A DNA stretch of 6,246 bases from an uncultured Treponema sp. (GTDB lineage: Bacteria; Spirochaetota; Spirochaetia; Treponematales; Treponemataceae): NCBI RefSeq assembly GCF_938029485.1, contig NZ_CALHGC010000300.1:1-6246 (forward strand), in the 5' to 3' direction. The notes beneath the pieces are model-generated. The model had not been told where the DNA came from. It saw nothing but the letters and a program-made list of their open reading frames with translations, and ran no database searches. This document shows positions 1-4,919 of the stretch, piece after piece (the first letter of the stretch is position 1; each line of letters begins with the position of its first letter). The position numbers and the translations under genes were made by a program.

Positions 1-1
1 C

Positions 2-76
2 CGCAAAATGAGAGGCTGTACCACCAGAGTTTCGCCGCTTTGCGGCTCAAATGGTGCTCCAACCTCTCATTTTGCG
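2..76. repeat. Long inverted repeat with nested hairpin
   Basis: A perfect 14-bp inverted repeat pairs positions 2-15 with 63-76. Inside it, CACCA at 22-26 can pair with TGGTG at 52-56, and GCCGC at 34-38 with GCGGC at 42-46 around a TTT loop. The whole can fold as one long cruciform or RNA hairpin. There is no T-run after the right arm, so it does not look like a rightward terminator. A leftward terminator cannot be judged because the window ends. It could be a REP/MITE-like intergenic palindrome or the end of a neighbouring transcription unit. Confidence 0.7.
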
Positions 77-115
77 CAGTTAATATATACGTCTGATGCG
101 CTTTGCCGTTTTCCC

Positions 116-149
116 AAAAAATATGCGAAATTTTATCCAAAATTTCGCA
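116..149 (-). terminator. Rho-independent-like terminator of the MNT-HEPN-Fic operon
   Basis: An 11-bp perfect stem (124-134 with 139-149) closes on a 4-base loop. Read on the minus strand it is followed at once by TATTTTTT (123-116), as expected of an intrinsic terminator for the operon that ends at 218. The stem is AT-rich, which is weaker than usual. On the plus strand there is no T-run. Confidence 0.55.
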
Positions 150-160
150 CGAATCAACAA

Positions 161-180
161 CCCCGACGCGAGCGTCGGGG
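161..180 (-). terminator. GC-rich hairpin just past the Fic gene
   Basis: A 9-bp perfect, almost all G+C stem (161-169 with 172-180) lies 37 bp beyond the Fic stop codon. On the minus strand it is followed only by a T-rich stretch (TTGTTGATT), not a clean T-run. It may be the first of two tandem terminators or an mRNA 3'-end stabiliser. The second hairpin at 116-149 has the better T-run. Confidence 0.5.
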
Positions 181-217
181 TATTAACCCCTCCGCACGAA
201 TAAAGAAGGCGCTCGCT

Positions 218-1213
218 TTAAATATTTCCGATACGGTTGCCCTGATTTTCATCCTCAACACGCCAGTAGCCGTTTTTGTCGGCGCCGACACGGGTGATGA
301 GTCCTGCTTTTTTTAGCTCTGCAAGTTTGCGACTGATTGTTATCCGCGATTTGCCTGTTTTTTTTGCAAGTTCTTCGTAGGAAATAGCAGGATTTTCTTT
401 AATACAGGTTAAAATCATATTTACAGTATCATTTACAGTATCGTTTACAGTATCATCCTGTTTATTTTCTTGTATCGTTTGCATAATGATTTCAAGCATA
501 AAGTCTATAAAAATCCCGGAGTCGTTTGCTGCCGTACTGTGTTCCAATGCTCTGTAATAGGCTGCCTGATTCTTTAAAATCATATTTTCTATCGGCAGAT
601 GTATAAACAATGGATTCCATTCTGCTAAAATACGTGAATGCCAGAGCCGCCCCATTCTGCCGTTACCGTCTTCAAAGGGATGAATAAATTCAAACTCGTA
701 ATGAAATACACTGCTTTTAATAAGCGGATGAGCGTCCGTATCTTTGAGCCATTGAAATAAATCATCCATCAAAAAGGGTACCCGATCGGCAGGAGGAGCA
801 ATATGACTGATGCCGTCTTTTCCCGCAATACAGACACCGCCGTACCTAAAATGCCCCGGATGATCCACAAGACCAAACGTCATCAGTTTATGTGCTGCAA
901 GTAAGTCCTCTTTTTTATAAGGGTTAAAGGACATGCATTGTCCATAGGCTTGAATTGCATTTTTGACCTCTTGCACCTCTTTTACCGGTGCGATGATATG
1001 TTTTCCTTCAATGAGAGCCGTAACCTGTTCTTCCGTTAGTGTGTTCCCTTCGATCGCAAGCGAACTCTGTATCGTTTTCATCCTATTGATTTTCCGCAAA
1101 CGTACGCTATCGGAATGTTCAAATCTGATCTTCAACCGCTCCATTGCGGCAGCTATTTGAGAAATAAGATTGATTGCTTTTGAGGTAATTTTAAACGGCG
1201 GTTCGTATGGCAT
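218..1213 (-). CDS. Fic family AMP-transferase (class II type) with C-terminal winged helix
   Basis: This 331-residue protein is expected to transfer AMP, or another nucleotide monophosphate, from a nucleotide to hydroxyl side chains of target proteins in the cytoplasm. The catalytic loop H178-PFEDGNGRMGR-189 matches HPFx(D/E)GNGRxxR completely, with catalytic H178, anion-binding GNGR at 183-186 and R189. An inhibitory motif (S/T)xxxE(G/N) is present near the N terminus as S51-LAIEG-56, so E55 should block ATP until displaced. Residues around 123-145 fit the target-docking flap. Residues 265-320 look like a winged helix-turn-helix, suggesting DNA binding. The linker carries three DTVN repeats at 254-265. 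The gene starts 8 bp after the HEPN stop and has no strong Shine-Dalgarno (a GAG 11 nt upstream), so translation is probably coupled. The length is normal and nothing appears broken. The target is unknown. Confidence 0.93.
   Translation of the reverse strand: MPYEPPFKITSKAINLISQIAAAMERLKIRFEHSDSVRLRKINRMKTIQSSLAIEGNTLTEEQVTALIEGKHIIAPVKEVQEVKNAIQAYGQCMSFNPYKKEDLLAAHKLMTFGLVDHPGHFRYGGVCIAGKDGISHIAPPADRVPFLMDDLFQWLKDTDAHPLIKSSVFHYEFEFIHPFEDGNGRMGRLWHSRILAEWNPLFIHLPIENMILKNQAAYYRALEHSTAANDSGIFIDFMLEIIMQTIQENKQDDTVNDTVNDTVNMILTCIKENPAISYEELAKKTGKSRITISRKLAELKKAGLITRVGADKNGYWRVEDENQGNRIGNI
420..455. repeat. Three 12-bp tandem repeats inside the Fic gene
   Basis: Three consecutive 12-bp units (420-431, 432-443, 444-455) differ at one base. 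Each encodes DTVN in frame on the minus strand, giving residues 254-265 in the linker between the Fic domain and the winged helix. Because the unit is a multiple of three, copy-number changes would alter linker length without breaking the frame. Confidence 0.9.
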
Positions 1214-1221
1214 TGGTATTT

Positions 1222-1635
1222 TTACTCTATCTCATAACCGGCTAATACAATTTGTTCTTTGCACCATGTTATAACAGCTTCCATATCGGTTAGCGCTTTC
1301 CTTGTAAGAGCTTCGTCAATGTCGGGAGATTGTGGATACCGAAAAGTTGCTGCATATTTTGTTAGACGGATAGCGGAAATTGTTATCGTATCGGGAAACA
1401 CTATCTCTGTTTGTATCATTTTAATCAACATTCCCAAATCGTGGATTTTAACAATTTCAATTTCCTTTAATACAAATAAAGCTTTAATTGCTTTTTCAAC
1501 AGCTTGCTGACAATGGAAACAAATAATTTCCAGAGGTTGTGGATGCATGGTATTAAATAAATGCTGTGCAGTGCTTCTATCCATTTCAACAAAACGCAGC
1601 CATTCTTTTATTGTACTTTCAAGTTCCTTTTTCAT
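1222..1635 (-). CDS. HEPN domain protein (PF05168-like), partner of the MNT nucleotidyltransferase
   Basis: This 137-residue all-helical protein has the hallmarks of PF05168/COG2250 HEPN proteins: an N-terminal W-x-x-x-A/V-x-x-D helix, FHCQQAVEKAIKAL at 40-53, IHDLGMLI at 64-71, and an aromatic/RYP segment ending at P101. Such proteins are usually encoded next to MNT nucleotidyltransferases and act as their toxin or substrate partner. The RNase motif RX4-6H of canonical HepT toxins is not at its usual place. The only matching string, R20-STAQ-H25, sits in the first helix and may be coincidence, so RNase activity is uncertain. The start is fixed by AAGGAG (minus strand, 1650-1645), 9 nt upstream. 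The first 17 bases overlap the end of the MNT gene. The Fic gene follows after 8 bp, so all three genes are probably one operon. Confidence 0.88.
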   Translation of the reverse strand: MKKELESTIKEWLRFVEMDRSTAQHLFNTMHPQPLEIICFHCQQAVEKAIKALFVLKEIEIVKIHDLGMLIKMIQTEIVFPDTITISAIRLTKYAATFRYPQSPDIDEALTRKALTDMEAVITWCKEQIVLAGYEIE

Positions 1636-1945
1636 ATAACACTACTCCTTCTTTTGCAACAGTTTTTTCCAGCGTAGGATAGAGCTTTCGTTTCTCAAAA
1701 TGCTCTTTATAATTTACGATAACATCGCACGGCTTTGCCTGAATATCAAAAATTGCAAAATAAGCTTTATCACATAAAAGTAAAGGAGTTTCGCTTACTT
1801 CCCGCTCATCTACTACGACGTAAAAATCATAGTCGCTCGTTTCGGTTTCTTGATTGCGTGCATAGGAGCCGAACAAATAAATCCGTTCCGGGTCAAGCGC
1901 CTCTTTAATTTTTTCGGCTATTTGCCGTATCTCTTCAGTTATCAT
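1619..1945 (-). CDS. Minimal nucleotidyltransferase (MNT, MntA-like)
   Basis: This 108-residue protein has the polymerase-beta-fold nucleotidyltransferase signature GSX10DXD: G26-S27 in GSYAR, then D38 and D40 in SDYD. A likely third carboxylate is D74 in CDVIV. In characterised MntA-HepT modules this enzyme attaches AMP to a tyrosine of the HEPN toxin and so silences it. By family and position this is the antitoxin-type partner of the HEPN gene, whose start it overlaps by 17 bp. The start is the most upstream possible: an in-frame TGA lies two codons before the ATG. There is no Shine-Dalgarno, and a TATAAT box ends 8 bp before the ATG, suggesting a leaderless or nearly leaderless message. 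The length is normal for the family. Confidence 0.9.
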   Translation of the reverse strand: MITEEIRQIAEKIKEALDPERIYLFGSYARNQETETSDYDFYVVVDEREVSETPLLLCDKAYFAIFDIQAKPCDVIVNYKEHFEKRKLYPTLEKTVAKEGVVLYEKGT

Positions 1946-1953
1946 TTGTATTC

Positions 1954-1959
1954 ATTATA
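1954..1959 (-). promoter_or_regulatory. Consensus -10 box of the MNT-HEPN-Fic operon
   Basis: A perfect TATAAT reads on the minus strand, with its last base 8 bp before the MNT ATG. Transcription would start about 7 bp further on, near 1947, leaving a leader of about 0-3 nt. No good -35 box lies 16-18 bp upstream (the bases there read TAGAGA), so activity may depend on an activator, or the box may be fortuitous. Confidence 0.5.
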
Positions 1960-1971
1960 CCGGATTTTTGA

Positions 1972-2061
1972 CAATTTCTCTACCTTGTTTTTAGCGATGC
2001 CCAATCGCAACTCTTTCAAAAAAAGGATATACTGACTGTTGAAAAAGGAGCACAGTCATAG
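1972..2061 (+). pseudogene. Possible 3' scrap of a gene upstream of DUF4194
   Basis: An open frame of 29 codons (1972-2058) ends in TAG at 2059-2061, which overlaps the Shine-Dalgarno of the DUF4194 gene. This is the geometry of a translationally coupled upstream gene. In Wadjet operons jetA (DUF3375) precedes jetB, so this could be its last remnant, truncated where the minus-strand operon begins. A frame this short can occur by chance, and I do not recognise DUF3375 residues in it with confidence. Confidence 0.22.
2005..2033 (+). promoter_or_regulatory. Possible promoter for the DUF4194 gene
   Basis: TATACT at 2028-2033 is a five-of-six match to a -10 box, 17 bp after TCGCAA (2005-2010), a three-of-six match to a -35 box. 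Transcription would begin near 2040, about 33 nt before the ATG. The weak -35 makes this tentative. Confidence 0.3.
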
Positions 2062-2068
2062 GAGGAGG
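2060..2068 (+). promoter_or_regulatory. Extended Shine-Dalgarno of the DUF4194 gene
   Basis: AGGAGGAGG is an unusually strong, doubled ribosome-binding site. It serves the ATG at 2073 and equally the next codon, ATG at 2076. Its first bases overlap a TAG stop (2059-2061). Confidence 0.8.
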
Positions 2069-2072
2069 CTGA

Positions 2073-2657
2073 ATGATGACGGCACAGTGGGCGGCGGTTT
2101 GCATAAAATTGTTACAAGGTGCTATTTACGAAAACGAGGAACCTGATACATGGAAGCTCTTGCAGCAATACCAACGTGAGATTGCCGCATACTTTGACCA
2201 AATCGGTATCAGCCTCTTTATTGAACCGGCTGACGGCTACGCGTTTTTAGAGCAAAAAGAGAGCGAAGAAGGAGATTCCAAATCTGTCAGACTTATCCGG
2301 CATTATCCGCTGTCATTTGAGTTATCACTACTGTGCGTGCTATTGAGAGAGGCCTTGGAACAATTCGATGTTTCGCAAAATACATCTTCAATCTTAGTGC
2401 TGAAAGCAAGCGAAATCCGCGGAATGCTTTCGATTTATTTTAAAGAAAAAACAGATCAAACAAAGCTCTATAAAGAATTAAATCGATACTTAAATCAAGC
2501 TGCCGATATAGGTTTCCTTAAAAACTTGAGCGCAAAAGATCTAAGTAAAAGCGGCGATGCAGACATTGACCCTGCGTATGAAGTTCGCAGAATAATACGG
2601 GCAAAAGTCAGCACCGATTTTTTAGCGGAATTTAAAGATCGGCTGCAAAAGCTTTAG
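2073..2657 (+). CDS. DUF4194 protein, JetB/MukE-like SMC complex subunit (orphan)
   Basis: This 194-residue protein shows the DUF4194 pattern throughout: LLQGAIYE (13-20), a YFDQIG...GYAFL stretch (40-59), LIRHYPLSFELSLLCVLL (74-91) followed by FD at 98-99, and YEVRRIIRAKV (169-179) near the C terminus. DUF4194 proteins are the MukE/MksE-like winged-helix subunit (JetB) of Wadjet complexes. These bind JetA (DUF3375) and the SMC ATPase JetC and help exclude plasmids. The length fits a complete family member, with no frameshift. The neighbours are wrong, however. No DUF3375 gene lies upstream, and neither an SMC ATPase nor the JetD (DUF3322) nuclease lies downstream, where an exported protein gene starts 48 bp later. 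Either the partners were lost, or they are encoded elsewhere, or the protein has another role. Either ATG (2073 or 2076) could be the start. Confidence 0.82.
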   Translation: MMTAQWAAVCIKLLQGAIYENEEPDTWKLLQQYQREIAAYFDQIGISLFIEPADGYAFLEQKESEEGDSKSVRLIRHYPLSFELSLLCVLLREALEQFDVSQNTSSILVLKASEIRGMLSIYFKEKTDQTKLYKELNRYLNQAADIGFLKNLSAKDLSKSGDADIDPAYEVRRIIRAKVSTDFLAEFKDRLQKL

Positions 2658-2705
2658 CGATCGGCTAAACACGGAAGGGCATTTGCAAAAAGTAAGGAGA
2701 ATTGT

Positions 2706-3527
2706 ATGATCAAAAGAATGAAACGCATATTTTTCTGTACAGCTTTTTTGCTGTGCGCTGCATTGGCTTTTGCTGCTGATGAAGATGTTCCTTCTGTAAA
2801 AGTGTACGATGCAAAAAACGAACTGGTGTGTGCGCTAACGGAAAAGACAGACTGTGAAGCTTTTAATTATTTATTGACGGAGAGCGCAGCCGTTGCTGCC
2901 GACAGCGCCGCTTTTACACAGGCGCCGAAAAACGCCGAGATAGCGTACCGATATGAAATAGTCAATCGATATTCTACCGACATACGCCTTCTTATCTATA
3001 CCGATACTCACATTGCATATATACCCAATGCTCCAAAAGGTGAGAATATGCCGGATGTGTTTGCATGGGAGCTGTTCGGGGAAGCATATAAAATACTATC
3101 GCAGCCGTCTTCGTTAAAAGAGGTGCTTGCTCGATATCAAGATAGCGATAAAAATATTTTTGTCTATGATGCAAAAGGTTTTCTGGTGTCTTCGACACGT
3201 ATTCCGTCAATCTTGCACGTATTCGGCAAAACCATGGACGCCTATGCCGGCGATACAAATGAACATCAATGTTCAGGAAGTATTTTGCCGGAAAAGAGTG
3301 TACACGAAGGGAACCATGTGCTGTACCGCTATACTATTTGGGCTTTTAGAGATGAACCGATAAGGATATACGTTTACAGCGATACCGACAAAGTTGTGCT
3401 CACAAACTCTTTTCCCGATTGGGTTGACTGCACGCTGACAAAAGAAGGATATGAATTATTCAAGAATCCCAAAAAATTCATTGAAAAACTGGAAAAAATG
3501 GCAATGGCATTGATGGATATACGTTGA
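2706..3527 (+). CDS. Exported protein with two copies of an unknown domain
   Basis: I do not recognise this family. The 273-residue product begins with a Sec signal peptide: basic residues at 3-7, a hydrophobic core at 8-22, and an AxA cleavage site (A21-F-A23) giving a mature start near residue 24. C17 does not sit in a normal lipobox (LLC), so a lipoprotein is less likely. The mature part is an internal duplication. Residues 31-141 and 151-263 align as V-YDAK-x-x-LV, then YRYEIVNRYSTDIRLLIYTDT versus YRYTIWAFRDEPIRIYVYSDT, then an acidic/aromatic stretch and a helical LKEVL/IEKLE end. It is probably a periplasmic beta-rich protein; its function cannot be inferred. AAGGAG at 2694-2699 lies 6 nt before the ATG. 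It lies 48 bp after the DUF4194 gene with no clear terminator between, so the two may be co-transcribed. Confidence 0.8.
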   Translation: MIKRMKRIFFCTAFLLCAALAFAADEDVPSVKVYDAKNELVCALTEKTDCEAFNYLLTESAAVAADSAAFTQAPKNAEIAYRYEIVNRYSTDIRLLIYTDTHIAYIPNAPKGENMPDVFAWELFGEAYKILSQPSSLKEVLARYQDSDKNIFVYDAKGFLVSSTRIPSILHVFGKTMDAYAGDTNEHQCSGSILPEKSVHEGNHVLYRYTIWAFRDEPIRIYVYSDTDKVVLTNSFPDWVDCTLTKEGYELFKNPKKFIEKLEKMAMALMDIR

Positions 3528-3856
3528 TGGGAACTGTGTTTAAGCGAAGATGCAAATGTTGTAGCAAAGTATGTGTTTAGAAAACGGCTTTTAGATGCAA
3601 TGTAGAAGCGCTTAAAAAATTCTATGGGCGCATAGATCGAAGTCAATGGCAGAAAATAGTAGACCGTTACTATCTTGAAGAACTAAAATTTTCTTCCAAA
3701 GATGAATTGGACATAGACTCTATCTTTAGAAAAGATTATTGGTGTTGGGCGGCTGATAAAGAAAAGACCTGGCTGTTTATAGAAAACGGAGAAATTACAT
3801 ATAAATGCGGTCGCACTGAGGAGGAAGCTTTAGCTCAAGAGTCTTTGTCGGTGTAA
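3528..3856 (+). pseudogene. Frameshifted remnant of an unknown gene
   Basis: Two coding-like segments lie in different frames. The first is in the frame of the preceding gene, directly after its TGA. It reads on through DANVVAKYVFRKRLLDAM and stops at TAG near 3603-3605. The second, open from 3581 to 3856 with no ATG, continues VEALKKFYGRIDRSQ, then charged and tryptophan-rich sequence including KDYWCWAADKEKTWLFIENG, and ends QESLSV before TAA (3854-3856). One missing base near 3603 would join them as ...LLDAM-V-EALKKF.... Composition and the smooth join argue for a recently broken gene. The 5' end is gone or fused into the upstream stop. I do not recognise the family. A sequencing error at one base could explain the frameshift but not the missing start. 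Confidence 0.6.
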
Positions 3857-3965
3857 TGGAAAATATAAAAAAATAACCGCTCAGCACACAGAAAATGTAA
3901 AGGATGCACCGGCAATGGGTGCCCGTATCGGTCTAATAACCGATTATCGCACGGCTCAGTACCAA
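3857..3965. other. Short non-coding spacer with two small hairpins
   Basis: No gene is visible. Two small stems occur: 3906-3910 with 3918-3922 (5 bp), and a perfect 6-bp stem 3927-3932 with 3939-3944. Neither is followed by a T-run on either strand, so neither is called a terminator. Confidence 0.5.
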
Positions 3966-4180
3966 TTAGTTAAGACCTTCCACTTCTTCCTGACTAAGAC
4001 CAGTCATAAGGCAAATTTCCGACTGCGGATAATTCCGCTGAAGTGAATCTCTAACAACTCATCTAACATTATTTGTTCTTCACTTTCCCGTATTTGATAG
4101 ATTGAATGTACCTTTCTGCTTAGCTTAAACGGACTATTCAATACATTGATTGCGATACATTTTTTCAAATTTGAATACTT
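3966..4180 (-). pseudogene. Decayed Rpn/PD-(D/E)XK family nuclease, C-terminal part
   Basis: On the minus strand, one frame open from 4180 reads KKCIAINVLNSPFKLSRKVH, then an acidic stretch and MLDELLEIHF. This matches the region after the nuclease core of Rpn/TIGR01784-type proteins. A second frame (4058-3966) supplies the C-terminal tail, SLQRNYPQSEICLMTGLSQE plus EVEGLN and a TAA stop. That tail aligns with the end of the intact Rpn protein in this window (LQFGLPIENIAQATGLTSAE plus VEAIQ) at 10 of 25 positions without gaps. The N-terminal nuclease core is absent, and the middle is shortened or frameshifted around 4045-4060. The copy therefore cannot be functional. Confidence 0.65.
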
Positions 4181-4231
4181 CTAGCAGCGTACAGAGCGCT
4201 AAAATCCGCCAAGGATTCCGGAAAAACTTTT
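4181..4231. other. Spacer downstream of the PIN toxin gene
   Basis: This 51-bp stretch holds a weak 5-bp stem (4203-4207 with 4213-4217). On the minus strand it is followed by TTTT, possibly a feeble terminator for the toxin operon. A perfect 8-bp palindrome, TTCCGGAA, lies at 4216-4223. A coding-like minus-strand run including FPESLADFSALYAA crosses it and stops within 40 bp of the Rpn remnant; I cannot assign it. Confidence 0.3.
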
Positions 4232-4639
4232 TCACAATAAGAAAAATTGTTCAGGTGTATATGTTGGGATACGCGATAATTTAAAATCAGAAATATTACG
4301 GGAAAGTATATAATCAATATTGAATTTAACGGCACTGACTTCAATTACTGCATCTTCATAATCTGCCATTGGTGATAGTAATGAATTTTTAAGTATTGTT
4401 TCATCAATAGGGATAATATGAAAAATATCAAGCAATATTGAAATAGTGTTTACTACTTTATTTTTATCCTTTTGTTCTTTGAATAAAAAATATGACAATG
4501 TTGTAACTTCATGTGCGCAAATATAACCTAATAATTTTCCTTCAACGCACATATTAATAAGCAGGGCAGCTTCTTGATGAAAATTTCGTTTATTTAAAAA
4601 ATCAAGAATAATATTTAAATCAATGAGCACTTTTTTCAT
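4232..4639 (-). CDS. PIN domain ribonuclease toxin (VapC-like)
   Basis: This 135-residue protein has a PIN nuclease fold pattern. D7 is in the opening strand VLIDLNIILDFL, E44 lies in the helix after the second strand, D96 is in DYEDAV, and D118 is in SRNISDF. These are the four acidic metal-binding positions expected of PIN ribonucleases, which cleave RNA with Mg/Mn and act as toxins when free of antitoxin. The length is typical. The start is supported by AAGGA (minus strand, 4653-4649), 9 nt upstream of the ATG. The first 20 bases overlap the end of the antitoxin gene, the usual antitoxin-first arrangement, so the pair is translationally coupled. The exact RNA target cannot be read from the sequence. 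Confidence 0.88.
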   Translation of the reverse strand: MKKVLIDLNIILDFLNKRNFHQEAALLINMCVEGKLLGYICAHEVTTLSYFLFKEQKDKNKVVNTISILLDIFHIIPIDETILKNSLLSPMADYEDAVIEVSAVKFNIDYILSRNISDFKLSRIPTYTPEQFFLL

Positions 4640-4862
4640 TAAATGTTTTCCTTAATTCATTTTTATCCGGAATTGGTGAGTCTTGGAATATTCCATACAA
4701 TGTATTTATCTTTGAATGGAGCATTGGTGTTGTATCTTTTGTTTTCAATTTACTTAAATATTGCTCAAATAACTTTGAAATGGATAAACCGTTTTGACGA
4801 GAATATGTATGAGCGAAATTAATGAGTTCATCGTCAATGTTAAGCGTTAGTTTTTTCAGCAT
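4620..4862 (-). CDS. Ribbon-helix-helix antitoxin (DUF6364-like), partner of the PIN toxin
   Basis: This 80-residue protein starts with a typical ribbon-helix-helix DNA-binding unit. The beta strand KKLTLNID (3-10) is followed by helix A around 11-24 and, after the turn G25-L-S-I-S, helix B to about 38. This resembles DUF6364 antitoxins found beside PIN toxins. Residues 45-80 form a proline- and charge-rich tail suited to wrapping the toxin active site. It should neutralise the PIN protein and, as a dimer, repress its own promoter. An operator-like pair of TACGTA palindromes straddles the -10 box upstream. The Shine-Dalgarno is modest (GAGGGA, about 5 nt before the ATG). The end overlaps the toxin start by 20 bp. 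Confidence 0.85.
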   Translation of the reverse strand: MLKKLTLNIDDELINFAHTYSRQNGLSISKLFEQYLSKLKTKDTTPMLHSKINTLYGIFQDSPIPDKNELRKTFNEKSAH

Positions 4863-4874
4863 AGCATCCCTCTG

Positions 4875-4901
4875 TACGTATAAAATATAATAACATACGT
4901 A
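4875..4901. promoter_or_regulatory. Probable operator: paired TACGTA palindromes
   Basis: A 7-bp inverted repeat pairs 4875-4881 with 4895-4901 across 13 bp. Each arm contains the self-palindrome TACGTA, at 4875-4880 and 4896-4901, exactly 21 bp apart, about two helical turns. The pair brackets the -10 box, so bound ribbon-helix-helix antitoxin dimers would lie on one DNA face and block RNA polymerase. The role is inferred from position and antitoxin type. Confidence 0.6.
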
Positions 4902-4912
4902 ATAATTGTCAA
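4884..4912 (-). promoter_or_regulatory. Sigma70-type promoter of the toxin-antitoxin operon
   Basis: On the minus strand TTGACA (4912-4907, perfect consensus) is followed after 17 bp by TATATT (4889-4884). Transcription should start near 4877, giving a leader of about 15 nt before the antitoxin ATG at 4862. Confidence 0.75.
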
Positions 4913-4919
4913 GAAACCG

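Noticed and set aside
8..316. Plus-strand open frame of 102 codons at the left edge
   Set aside because: It runs through all three hairpins and into the antisense strand of the Fic gene; there is no ribosome-binding site or family resemblance.
1968..1996. Plus-strand TTGACA at 1968-1973 as the -35 of a DUF4194 promoter
   Set aside because: The bases 16-18 bp downstream (around TTAGCG) match a -10 box at only about two positions; the TATACT at 2028 is a better -10 candidate.
1850..2035. Plus-strand open frame of 61 codons across the MNT start
   Set aside because: It is antisense to the MNT coding region and its promoter; the sequence is phenylalanine-rich antisense translation without a ribosome-binding site.
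2653..2669. Small 6-bp stem at the end of the DUF4194 gene as a terminator
   Set aside because: The stem is short and no T-run follows; the next gene starts 48 bp after the stop with a good ribosome-binding site, so read-through seems likelier.
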